Of a stretch of 64,000 nucleotides of DNA, positions 10,217-20,301 are shown in pieces. Each line of letters starts with the position of its first letter. Position 1 is the stretch's first letter. Both the position numbers and the translations under genes were made by a program. The notes under the pieces were generated by a model, which saw nothing but the letters and a program-made list of their open reading frames with translations, had not been told where the DNA came from and ran no database searches. Location: positions 9,300,001-9,364,000 of the forward strand of contig AP026544.2 of the NCBI GenBank assembly GCA_026075535.2, written 5' to 3'. Source of the stretch: Tricholoma matsutake. Taxonomy: Eukaryota > Basidiomycota > Agaricomycetes > Agaricales > Tricholomataceae.

Positions 10217-11824
10217 TCAGATGTAAGCGTGACGATCGGCATCTTCATCGATCATGAAAAGATATCGTGCATGATTTTCTACTGGTGCCTGCGTCGCATA
10301 CAATGGTCTGTCTTTTTCCTTACCCTTTGATGCACCAGCAAAGCTCCTTTCGTGTGGTGGCAAATAATCATTTTCCCTGACCAATGTGTATGGGTGTACC
10401 AAGGTTTGCATTGGGGAGAAAGTGGTTGATGTCAAAGTGGTCGATGTCGATGCTGATGTTGGAGCCATAGTTGAAGTTGAAGGGTTGACCATTGTCAATG
10501 AAGATGTCGAGGGTGCTGGTACTGGAGCAGTAGATGTCGATGATGCAGGAACGGGGATTGTTGTGGCCAGAACCAAACTTCAAACCTCTTTGTTCAGACG
10601 TGAAAATGGTTGACCACTTCAAAGCACAAATATCTCTTGCTCGAGAGCTGTGATTCTATCTTCAGAGTCAGTGGTCAATGTTGAGTTATGATAAATGCCT
10701 TTCGTTTCTGATCCCGATGTAGAAACTGCGTCGGACTCTGTTATCAAAGTGATCACAGCCGAGGTTGAATTGGTCAAAGTCAAAAGTGCCGATGGTGCGA
10801 TGCTAAATAAAAGTGTGGCTGCTGGGGTTGCATCTGGGTTGCGTTTCCACCATTCGTCGATGTGTTCCTTGATAAACCTGCCAGGAATACCTCAAGGGGT
10901 GAATTGTCCATTTGGAAGTACAATCTTTCCTTCCGCATTTCGCTTACACTTTCCTTCATTCAGGTACGACTGACAAACCATACAGTCAGGGATATAATGT
11001 CCCGATAAACTGCAAAATATGCACAGAAGTACGTCGATGTGTGCCTGTCTGTCTGCTGAATTAGCATGAGGATTTTTAGTACCTACAATATGCATAGCGA
11101 TGGTGCTAGCAAATCGTTTGAACATTGCATTTAGATCTTCAGTTTTAATCATAATAGTTCCAGGTGATGAGGTGACTGTATTTCCGACATTCGATGTCAA
11201 GTGCGATGAAGAGGTCAATTGGTGGATTACTGAGTTCAATGTGTTAGAGCCTGCTAGTACAAATTTTGCTGCATTGTGGATGTGGTTGAGTGGATATGGA
11301 TCGTCGGGATAATGGTCAGGGAATTTGAGTTTGAGTCATTGAGCAATTCGAGTCCATAAGCTGGGTTGGAATCCCCAAACATAAGCTCTGCTTTGCTCAG
11401 CTTCCAAGATCCTATTCTTTGCTCGCAAAAAGTGAGTAATGTTGTGGAACATGCAGTAATACATTCCTAGATTGCTCGCATTGAATATCCCAATGGGTCG
11501 CTGTTCTCCCACTAATTTGTCCATGTCCAATATGCTCCACTTGTGATCATCTTCCGAGCCAGGATAGAGTTTATGTACTGCTGTTTGAAATTCATTGAAG
11601 GAAGTGCCTGGCTGATATTCTGGAAGCGATTCCCAGAGCTCGGAAGAGTCGATGTTGAGATAGCGACAAGCGTGTTTCTTCATTAGATTTGATTCTGTGA
11701 CGCTGCAGGTTGGGAACAATAATTCAAGCTCTTCAAAGTATCGTCAGAGCTCTCGAGGTTGAGTAGGGTCAAACTTCAGAGTGGTCAAATGCCCATGAGC
11801 TGGCATCATGGTTTGGGTAGTCAT
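10217..11824 (-). pseudogene. Ret3 gag
   Basis: A likely start is the ATG at 11824 (MTTQTMMPAHGHLTTLKFDP). The capsid part includes YFEELELLFPTC, LNIDSSELWESLPEYQPGTS and HKLYPGSEDDHKWS. A zinc knuckle CIFCSLSGHYIPDC follows near 11030-10990, then a Ser/Thr/Pro-rich tail. Several TGA codons interrupt it (after RELx near 11750, after RIAQ at about 11336, after FTP near 10892) and there is at least one frame change near 10600. The 11825-12156 stretch to its right is leader with Ser-rich low-complexity sequence. Confidence 0.75.
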
Positions 11825-12156
11825 GAATGCAATGACTCTAGGGGTAGGGGTTAAGACTTGTGTAAAGGATGGTAGAGGTGTCAAAGTTGTTGGAAGGATG
11901 AATGAAGAGGTTGATGATGATGATGAAGAAGTAGATGACGATGTGGAAGGTGATGATATGGGTGAAGGAAATAGTCTACAATGAGTAGATTCTGCTTTGG
12001 AAACAGGAATTAGGATATCTCCTGATTGTTTGAGAGATTCAAAGGCGTGGTCAGTATCAATATGAAGGTTTCTTGCTTGTGTTGGCCTAAGCTGAGGAAG
12101 TCAAGGTTGGTCCGACAATGAAATGATTCAGAAACCCTCATGGTGGGCTCCAAAAA

Positions 12157-13353
12157 TGATGATACTCAACCTGGGAAAACCACCAAAATAGCCAATGAGG
12201 CAATCAATGATATTTGCAATGAGTCAGAGGAAGGGTGCGATGCATTCCAAATGTTTGTGGTCCAACCTATGGGAAGATAACTAGTTGGTACTAGTCATGA
12301 AGGTAGTACTATAGGAGACGAAGGTGTTTGGCATGGTCCGATCAAGTATCGATCGATATTGAGGATGATTGATGAGATCAATGGCAAACAATGTTGATCA
12401 TTGATGATGATCAATGTGTGAATTCTGAGGACCTTTCAATAGGTCGATAGTATACAAAGACTATAGTCGATGGCTAGGAAGTGTTGGAAGGGTTGCTAGT
12501 GCTAACGATCAGAGGATTGTAGGAAGATCGAGGATGACAATGGTTGCAGAGGTTTCTCATTGATCAAGAAAACTGGTAGAAGTTTAGATTGTTTTAGAGG
12601 ATAGATCTGATTCTTAGAATTTAATACAAGACAATAGGTGAAGACAATTTCTTCCATTTCTAAGTAGATACTACAGAGTTTTATATGTTTTAAAGAAACT
12701 TCCTAAAATGGAATAAGAAACATGTGTAGAACATGAGGCAAAAGATATGAGTTAAGGCACAAGGCCAAAAAGGAGACTGGAATCCAAAGAAGAAAGAGAT
12801 GTATCATATGATGAAGGAGTAATAAAGTGAAAGAACTAAAAAGAGACCATCCTTTGTGTATAAACTGCGCTAAGTCTCACAATAATCCATCCAGTGGGTT
12901 CTGTATGCGATAGGGACTTCGAACGAGGCTGACCTATGATCAGCAGGTTTGAGCACAAGTTGGAATACATCCTAGCGCATGGTCTTCCACCATTTATATA
13001 ATGAAGGCAGCACCCAATGTTGCTCATAGTCTCTCAATATCGATTGATAACACTCGACGATGGTCAACAATGGTCGATGATGTTTGATTGTGGTCACAGC
13101 TGTTCGAAGTTGATCAGGGATGTTTGATGGTCATTTAGAGGGATCTTAGGGGCTTTCAGGGTAGTCCTAAGGCTGTGCGATGTGGGCTCTTGGTACAATC
13201 GATGTCGCTGGTGATGTTTCGACATGGTTGATATGATATCGTGATTGATACACTGGGTCGCGCTGTGTCTGGGACATCGTAGGAGTTAGCCAATGTGATT
13301 AGAATATGGTTGAAATGGTGGATCAGCCCTTGAGCTGAGGAGACAACCTATCA
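12157..13353 (-). repeat. Ret3 5' LTR
   Basis: It is the direct repeat of 4158-5351 (1197 bp). Its outer end joins the ATGG duplication and Ret2a RNase H sequence at 13354. Confidence 0.95.
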
Positions 13354-13452
13354 ATGGATCACAAAAACTTGGAATACTTCAGTACCACGAAACTCCTTAC
13401 TCGTCATCAAGCTCAGTGGTCAGAATACCTTTCACAGTTCAACCTTGCCATC

Positions 13453-13882
13453 CAAATGTATTCCCATCAGATAAGCTGAAGAGTCTTGTTTTGCCCATAG
13501 TGACCTGAGAGGATGTGGTCATGCTTGTATTGTAAGACTTTAAGATGGAAGTCTGCAACATCTGCAACATAAATCTGGTTGAAGTGGCGGAGAAGTCCAC
13601 TGTCATCTAGAGACCAATTTGGGGTGGATGGCGAAGGAAGGTGTGAGGAGGAGATGGGATCAAGAGGAAGTGAGGATCAAATATCATTGTGGAGTCTTTC
13701 AATGTCCATGGGAACAGCTTGACAGAGGATAGGAGTAGCAAGGAAAGTGGCTTGGAGGTAGGATGTGAGTTGTTCTTGAGTAAAGACTGCATGGAAGTTG
13801 CTTGGATTTACCGAGGTGAAGTAGCTATTTCCCCCTTTGCGGTAGATGTCCCAGCATCTAGTGAGCACATTGGGTTTAGCCC
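13453..13882 (-). other. inverted segment within Ret2a pol
   Basis: This block encodes the RNase H to integrase linker on the minus strand (WDIYRKGGNSYFTSVNPSNF and so on), whereas the rest of Ret2a pol is on the plus strand. In Ret2c the same peptide (WDVYCKGGNSNFILVNPSNF) is collinear with pol. About 20 bp at the left breakpoint are also missing. Confidence 0.85.
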
Positions 13883-14757
13883 AATCTCCGCACCTTTGTG
13901 CAGGACTTTTGCAAGTCTTGTACTACCTGCAAACACTCCAAATCTCCCTGACACAAACCCTACAGATTTCTGAAGCAACATCCAGTCCCAGAAAGGCCTT
14001 GGAACTCAATTTCCATGGACTTCATTGAACAGTTACCAGACTCCAATGGTCACACTGCCATCCTACTCATTGTAGACCGACTCTCCAAACAGGGTATTTT
14101 CATCCCCACAGTAAACAAAATCACAGCACAAGAACTCGCTAATCTCTTCGTCATGCACGTCTTCTCCAAACACGGTGTTCTGTCCCACGTCACCTGTGAC
14201 TGGGGTTCCAAGTTCATTTCCCATTTCTTCCACTCTCTCAGGCAAGCCCTGGACATGAAAATCCATTTCACTTCGGGTTACCATCCAGAAGGTGATGGAC
14301 AAACTGAACGCCTCAACCAGACCCTCGAACAGTACTTGCAGATCTTCTGCACCTACCAACAGGACAACTGGTCCCAGCTTTGACCCTTGGGGGAATTTGT
14401 GTACAACAATGCTCCCTCAGCTTCCACCAGAGTTTCACCCTTCTTTGCCAACAAGGGTTACCACCCAAACATCACAGTTTTCCCAGAGTGCAAACTAGCC
14501 TGACATTGCGCACACCATTTTGTGGTTGACCTTGATGATCTCCACCAGGAACTCTGGAAGCAACTCTCAGAAGCACAGAAGCGCTATCAAGGTCCTGCAG
14601 ACAAACGCTGGGCACCCACTCCTGACTTCAAAATCAGTGATTATGCTTTCATCAAAGGCAAGCACCTACACACTACAAGACTGTCCAAGAAGCTCTCAGA
14701 AAAGTTCTATGGCCCTTTCAAGATCATTGTCCATCTGGGTACCCACTCAGTTACCCT

Positions 14758-15575
14758 TAGCATTTACAGGTCCAGTTCAGTCTGGTTTTTTATGTCTAAA
14801 TGGGGCAACCGCAACCGCAACTGGTCCAAGACTAACCCAGATATTGCTGAACTGCAACTGGACCACATAGGACCGGTCCATATCAGTCCATGGACCAAAC
14901 AAAACCAGTTCGAACCGACTTTTTGTTGTAAAATTTGTTGTACCAATATAACCCACATATTTCTCAATCACTATTAACTGGACCATTTCACCATTACACA
15001 AGCAGTGGGATATTGTAATTCCCCGGCGACTGGTTCAACTTTTAAGAGACTTCATTAAGATCTGACAGAGATATGACTGAAACAAAAGTACATTGTATTC
15101 CATGTTGTAGTTTGTAGTTTGTAGTTAGGGCTGTTAAATGAATCAAATACACATGGTATAGATGTTTATGTATGTTATTCCTTTGCCTTGGATAATGTCC
15201 AATTGTGCCCAACATTTTTGTAGCACAAGGTATAAACAGTACAGTCACAGCTGCTCAAATGACATCAAAATACTCACATCAAAATGTATTTTGTCATATC
15301 TCTCTCAGTTCTCAACTGTTTTTGATGGTCCAGGGAGCGAAATTGAAGCCATTATGTGTGGGAATCAGGGGGTATAGTGCATGTGACCTATAAACCGGTT
15401 GAAACCGGTTCAGATCGGTTTTCATCAGTTCAATGATATTTTTAAAAGCAAAAGACTGGCAACTGGACTGCAAAAGACTGGTCCTATAAATAGCCACCTG
15501 ACGAACCAGACTTCAGTTCGGTTCAGTCTGGTTTTGGTCTTTTTCTGGTTCGTAGGACCGGACCTTTAAACACTA
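14758..15575. mobile_element. hAT-2a, non-autonomous hAT-type element
   Basis: The 818-bp insert has the perfect 8-bp duplication GTTACCCT (14750-14757 and 15576-15583). Its ends are inverted repeats: the left TAGCATTTACAGGTCC pairs with the right GGACCTTTAAACACTA. The interior has many copies of CAGTTCAGTCC-like motifs but no transposase. Related elements are at 26093-28938 and 29287-29858. Confidence 0.9.
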
Positions 15576-15990
15576 GTTACCCTTCGACTTCCGGATCACC
15601 TCCGGGGTGTCCACCCGGTATTCCATCTCTCCCAACTAGAAGAAGACACTCCCAACACAATTCCTAATCGTATTCAACCTCCACCTCCTCTGGTCATTAT
15701 AGACAATGAACTGGAGTATGAGATTGCGGAAATCCTCGATTCAAAGATTGACAACTGCCGTCGATGCAAGTTACTCTATTTTGTATGGTGGGAAGGTTAC
15801 CAAGGAACCAATGAAGAAACCTCCTGGATTCCAGCTACTGATCACGCCCAGGAACTTGTTATAGACTTTCACACTCGTTACCCAGGGAAACCCGGACCTC
15901 TTTCCACTTAACACCCTTCATTTCAAAACAAGATCTCAAAAATTATTATTCAAAAATTTAAAAGAAAACTCCAGATTCCCCACCCATTTC

Positions 15991-16821
15991 CTACTCCTCC
16001 CCTACTCCCTCACCCCCTGCTTCATCAGCGAGTCCCAGCAGCTCCCCTTGTACCTCCAACTCCTTCTCCTCTTCACCCTCTTCTTCTTCATCCTCTTCCT
16101 CCTCAGACTCCTGGTTCCACTCTGGATCCAATGCCACTAGGATGTCCGACATCATTTCTTCAATGCTGATAACACCCTCACTTATCACCCAGAGCTCCCG
16201 GAGTTCCTGCATTTCTTTCTTCACCCCCTTTCCAGCCCCACCAACTCCTTAAGCAACTCCATCACTCCCTCGTTCTCCCCTAGCCCGGGTCCCACCTGCA
16301 ACACCTGGCCCTCCCACACCACCTCTTCGCACTTGTGCTTTGCTTTTGTGCAGGGCTCGCAGGCCCGACCCCAGGGTCCCATCTGGAAACATGACAACTT
16401 TGATTTGAACATCTACTAGGAGTCAGCATACAAGGGCAACAAGAATAAAAAGCCACTCACCTTTTGCATGAAATAACGGCTTGTAGCTGCAAGGGGACTT
16501 CATTCTCAGGCACCTCCACCCTCACCTTTCCTTTTGCCTTCTTCTTGGGGGGGGGGAGCTCCCTTCAGCCTCTTCAAGCTCCACTTCTCTGGCTTTCTGC
16601 TTCTTTTCTGCCCTCTTAATGGCAGCGGTCTTCTTCTGTTCCTCCTCTGCAGCCTTTTTCTCGGCCTCCACCCTAGCCACCTCCACTTTGGCAGCCCCCT
16701 CTGCTGCTCAGCACTCCTCAGCTTCCCTGGCCTCTTCTTCCAACTGGAGCTCTTCCATCAATTGCTCCTGCTGGGCCTTGATGGCCGCTATCTTTTCCAC
16801 ATACAAGGGGATGGTGGACAT
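15991..16821 (-). pseudogene. Ret2a antisense accessory gene: coiled-coil protein with CxxC-x6-C motif
   Basis: It starts at the ATG at 16821 (MSTIPLYVEKIAAIKAQQEQ), just inside the 3' LTR, and ends 80 bp from the pol stop, so the two genes converge. The N-terminal half is a Lys/Glu-rich predicted coiled coil, followed by a PPKKKAKGK basic motif. After at least one probable intron (GTGAGT near 16460) comes GRACEPCTKAKHKCEEVV, like half of a Zn2Cys6 cluster, then a leucine-rich helix and an acidic tail (ESEEEEDEEEEGEEEK). A TGA follows EAEEC near 16710 and there is a frame change near 16225. The copy in Ret2c has the same layout. Exon borders are not certain. Confidence 0.65.
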
Positions 16822-16959
16822 CTTGGTCAAAGGGAGTGAAGGGGTGTGGTGGTGGTTGAAAAAAAAAAACCTGGGAACCCATCAACATCAAAATCAACAT
16901 ACCCGATTTGGATTCAAACCTTCACGTGCCTTGTAGGCTCAGCACTAAGGGGGAAATAC

Positions 16960-17543
16960 TGTCAAGACCAATTCTTCCAACCAGACTTCTGATTGTTTTC
17001 TGCCCCCCTTCCCAGCTGCCTTACATCACAGCCCACCTCCTATCAGCAGCACTGCCTAGAGGCGAAATTCCCTCATTTCCAATTATGTGAAACGGTTTCA
17101 GGATTTGCCTTGGAAGCCAGTTTTCATATTAACCACAGCCTTGGAAACTCCAACTTTAGTATTTAAGCTAGCTACTTTCATTTTGTATCGCCAGTTTGTA
17201 AATCAACCAAGTCTCCCACTTAATCTTATCCTCTTTAAAACTCCAATTACATTCTTAAGTCAATCTCAAACTCTTACTCATCCTCTCCCAAAATTCTCCG
17301 GACCTCTGGTCATCTTTCTTACCCTCGCCTTGAAATTAGGACACTTGATGAGGAGAAGGGTGCAACTTCTTATAAGTTGAAGCCAAGTCCTTTCTGCTCC
17401 CCCAATTGGTACAACACATCAAGTAAACCCTGCCCTGGATTTCCATAGGATTCCCTGTCTTACTCAATCCATCCTCTACAACTTCTATCATCTGGGTACG
17501 ACTGGAATTCCAATGACTTCCCCTTCAAGTTCAGTACTTAACA
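16960..17543 (+). repeat. Ret2a 3' LTR
   Basis: The 584-bp LTR runs from TGTCAAGACC to GTACTTAACA and matches the two Ret2c LTRs in inverted orientation. The polypurine tract AAGGGGGAAATAC lies just before it. It contains the TATA-like TATTTAAG and the AGTTTGTAAAT start motif. Confidence 0.9.
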
Positions 17544-17850
17544 CTCACGTTAGATGTGAGGGAGGGGTCATTGTTGTCATAATCACCCAGAATGAAAAAG
17601 AACCTCTCCACTCTCATTAGCAGCAAGGGAGACAGTTGTTATTGTTGCCCAGAATGGAGTCGATGTCATTGTCATCACCCAGAACAAAATAAACAACCCC
17701 TCCACTTGCAAGGGAGGTGGTCATTGTCATTGTTGATGCTCAGAATAGAGTCATTGTCATCGTAGTCACCCAGCAAGGAATGAAAAACCCCTCCACTCAC
17801 ATCAGCTGTGAGGGAGGTTGTTGTTGTTGTTGTTGCCCAGAATGGGAGTG
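17544..17850 (+). repeat. degenerate minisatellite
   Basis: Three to four imperfect units of roughly 90 bp repeat the order CACCCAGAAT, CCCCTCCACT, TGTGAGGGAGG, then a run of GTT/GTC triplets and TTGCCCAGAATG. No coding potential is evident. The 17851-18183 stretch that follows holds further CATACCCATACC-like imperfect repeats (17890-18060). Confidence 0.6.
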
Positions 17851-18183
17851 TTGTGAGTGAATCAACAAAGTCAGATGATCACTCCCCTTACTGAAATTCC
17901 AGTACTGGCATACCTGCACATACCCATAACACCATGGAAAAGGGTATGGTGTTGCCCCAGTATGGCAATCCCATACCTGTACCCATACCCATGCATACCC
18001 ATGACCACATTGTCACAGTGTTACCCATACCTGTGTCATACCTTACTGAGTAATAGCTCATCACTGTGCAGCAGGGGCTTCTAGCACATGGAGGTGTTAA
18101 AGAACAGGGTGGGACACCGTCCACCCCACAAGCAGTTGCTCGTGAGCCTGGTGGTGGGTTCCACTTTCTACTCCCCCAGCCCT

Positions 18184-18560
18184 TCAGTGTCCAGAACAAC
18201 TCCACATGCCAAAAGCTGGGACTTTTGGGCCAAGCTGGGCCAGAACATCACTATTCACAATCAGCTCCTGAATCTGCTCCCACTCCTTTTCCACATTTCC
18301 ACATTGACTGGATTGAAAGATGCTGCTTCTCTGTGACATCAAAAATGCTGTCAGCCATCCTTCACTCAGGTTCAACCTCTCATCCTGAGTAATCCCAACC
18401 AGGTCAGGACTCAGTAAAGCATGTCCACTTCTGCTGTAGGACCTGCTCTCTCCATTCACAGGAACTTTGTCAGCCTTGGCCTTTGCAACCCACAACTTGA
18501 GCATTTGAACATTTCATTGACTTCTGGTTTCAACATCAAAAATATAGTTCAGAATTACCA
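18184..18560 (-). pseudogene. fragment of a pogo/Tc5-type transposase (CENP-B helix-turn-helix)
   Basis: The minus-strand peptide MLKLWVAKAKADKVPVNGES, then DLVGITQDERLNLSEGWLTAF, resembles the second DNA-binding helix-turn-helix of pogo/Fot1/Tigger transposases, where the order LW..KA..D, then ..RL.LS.GWL..F is typical. The DDE catalytic part is not present nearby. This is a relic of about 100 residues. The call rests on motif resemblance only. Confidence 0.5.
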
Positions 18561-18694
18561 AAGTAGCCAATTTCTGTGGCAGAGTAGATATTCCATAGCA
18601 TTTTAGCATATTCTTAGCTTAGTTTCTACATTATAGGCACAAAAATACATATCACAGTAACCTAGTGTGGGCTAGTAATAAGTATGGGCAAAGT

Positions 18695-20088
18695 CAAGGG
18701 GGTGGCAGAATGGGATTCTGTGACCTAGGGTAAGGGGGGGGTCTGGCCAAAGGCTGAAAAAAAGGTTTTGACCAGGGTATAATGGGGAAATCTGTGCTCA
18801 CTATGCATATATAATTGGTGAATTCAACCTCTAATTAGGATAGCAGGGTGGAAGAGAACTTTCACTTTGAAAAAGGTAATGATTATACAATATTAAATGA
18901 TGTATACATGTATTAAAGTATTGCGAGGGCATCTACTAAGTAGGAAAAGAGATGGCTTCCCACCATCATTAGTCCTTGCTGCTGGTGGGCCCCTACTGGT
19001 CCTTCCTTGCCACTGGTCACTCCTTGGGCTCATCATCACTGTCTAATGTTGCCATGGCTCAAGCCACATTTTTTGCTATCTTGGGAAATAAATTACGTAA
19101 AATCACTAAGATATTTGAGGAGCTAGATCCCATCAAACGCTGAGGAGTCTCCTGCCAACTATAAGCGATTGGAGAAGCAGTTCCTGAGGTATTTAGGCAG
19201 CTTTGAAACAGCTCAAGCCAAGCCATTTCAAAGCCACCTGAATATCTCAGGAACTGCTTCTCCAATCACTTATAGTTGGCAGGAGACCCCTTGGCTTTTG
19301 ATGGGATCTAGCTCCTCAAATATTTTAGTGCTTTTACATAGTTTATTTCCCAAGATAGCAAAAAATGCAGCTTGAGCCATGGCAACACTATCATTGTCAG
19401 TGGCTCCCTGTGTTGTTGAGGGCTTGCCTTTTTTGGTGGTGGTTCCCCTCACCACTACTAACTAGTGGTCCCTCATCATTGTTGGAGGTTCCCCCTAGCT
19501 CCCCATTTCCTGGTGCAGCTGTTCCCATTGTTGGTGTTGATGCTCCCACTAGTGCTCATCCTGCTGTCACTTGCCTCTCCCAGCTTTGTAGAAACAGTAT
19601 TAAAAAAAACACAGATGAGCTTGAGAGGTACTGACCCTGGACCCTCAAGCCTTCCCTGGTTGTGCTCCTTGTTCCTCACCTGGATGCAACCTGGATGTTG
19701 TTCACATGTCCCCACTCACTGTGGCCCCCATTCCTCCACTTCACTGCCTTGTTGTATCCCCCACTTGCTCTGTTGTAGGCACTGGTGTGTATGTTCAGGG
19801 ATGGGGTTGTCATTGGACTCTGCTTAGTTCATATGTATACTCGGTCAAAATAAACAATATGAAAGGAAAAACTTACTAATGAGCTCGTCGTTGGCGTTGT
19901 CGTTGTGGTCATTGATCACATCAAAACTCAACCGAGCTTGTCAGCATTTCTATTACTTGTCCAAAAACAACAGAATAGCGTATAAGTGAGTAACAGTTGA
20001 CAATTTGTCAACCATGCATGTGACCATAAGAACCAAAACTTCCGACTGTAAGTATATGCAAATTTAGTCCTGTTCTGCCACCCCCTTG
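18695..20088. mobile_element. hAT-3, non-autonomous hAT-type element upstream of SET3
   Basis: The perfect 8-bp duplication GGCAAAGT (18687-18694 and 20089-20096) flanks a 1394-bp insert whose ends are inverted repeats starting CAAGGGGGTGGCAGAA. No transposase is recognised. Most of the left half is a long inverted repeat (19048-19386). The right end is about 210 bp from the SET3 start codon. Confidence 0.9.
19048..19386. repeat. long palindrome inside hAT-3
   Basis: Two arms of about 160 bp are inverted copies. The left arm begins GTTGCCATGGCTCAAG and the right ends CTTGAGCCATGGCAAC, with the centre near 19217. The arms differ at scattered sites. The RNA would fold into a long hairpin. Confidence 0.85.
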
Positions 20089-20301
20089 GGCAAAGTATGG
20101 GTTATCATAACTATGATGACGACAAGGTTTGGGGTTATGAGTTATGGGATTTTACTGGTAATGGAGTTGGTGGGCACTCAAAACCCATGGGTTATTACAG
20201 GTTATGGGTTATTAATATCAGAAAGACTCAGAGTCAGCAAAGAGTGTGACTAAGTCAGTGCTGTGTTGACTAATATTTACTCTGCTTTTGTATTCTATTC
20301 T

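Larger units (their letters stand above)
4158..13353 (-). mobile_element. Ret3, LTR retrotransposon with cargo gene and no visible integrase
   Basis: Two direct repeats of 1194 and 1197 bp with TG...CA ends bound the element, and ATGG (4154-4157 and 13354-13357) duplicates the target in Ret2a RNase H. Reading leftwards on the minus strand are gag (11824-10217), protease, RT and RNase H. The sequence matches the basidiomycete family with a YIDDTPVKGP-type RT motif. Between RNase H and the 3' LTR, where integrase would be expected, is instead a gene on the plus strand (5501-6879). A polypurine tract (minus strand AAGGGGGAGGA) abuts the 3' LTR. The first internal bases (minus strand TTTTTGGAGCCCACC) may be a tRNA-type primer site, but I cannot name the tRNA. 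Confidence 0.9.
13354..15911 (+). pseudogene. Ret2a RNase H end, integrase and chromodomain, with inversion and insertion
   Basis: After Ret3 the frame resumes with [19 protein letters not shown]. The 430 bp at 13453-13882 are inverted. Integrase then reads MDFIEQLPDSNGH, VDRLSKQGIF, CDWGSKFISHFF and GDGQTERLNQTLEQY, so all three catalytic acids (D, D, E) are present. TGA stops lie at about 14381 and 14502. The hAT-2a insertion (14758-15575) splits the GPY/F region (YGPFKIIVHLGTHSVTL). A chromodomain follows (LEYEIAEILDSKI, YFVWWEGYQG, SWIP) and ends at a TAA at 15909-15911. Chromodomains steer integration to particular chromatin. Confidence 0.85.
2701..17543 (+). mobile_element. Ret2a, chromodomain Ty3/gypsy element, 5' truncated, carrying Ret3 and hAT-2a
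   Basis: The order on the plus strand is end of protease/RT (2701-4153), RNase H (interrupted at 4157 by Ret3, resuming at 13354), integrase, chromodomain (stop near 15911), an antisense accessory gene, a polypurine tract (16946-16959) and the 3' LTR (16960-17543). The 5' LTR, gag and most of the protease are missing; homology to Ret2c starts at about 2701. Relative to Ret2c there is a 430-bp inversion at 13453-13882. Ret3 is flanked by ATGG and hAT-2a by GTTACCCT, so both are simple insertions. Confidence 0.9.

Noticed and set aside
12130..12156. A named tRNA primer for Ret3
   Set aside because: The TGG-type site is suggestive, but no tRNA sequence from this organism is available here to match it.
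17890..18060. CATACCCATACC-like repeats as an interstitial telomere
   Set aside because: The unit is not the fungal TTAGGG repeat and is irregular. It looks like degenerate transposon or minisatellite sequence.
20263..20301. Upstream extension of SET3 to a GTG codon
   Set aside because: Nuclear genes start with ATG. The first ATG in frame is at 20302, just before the conserved N-terminal region.
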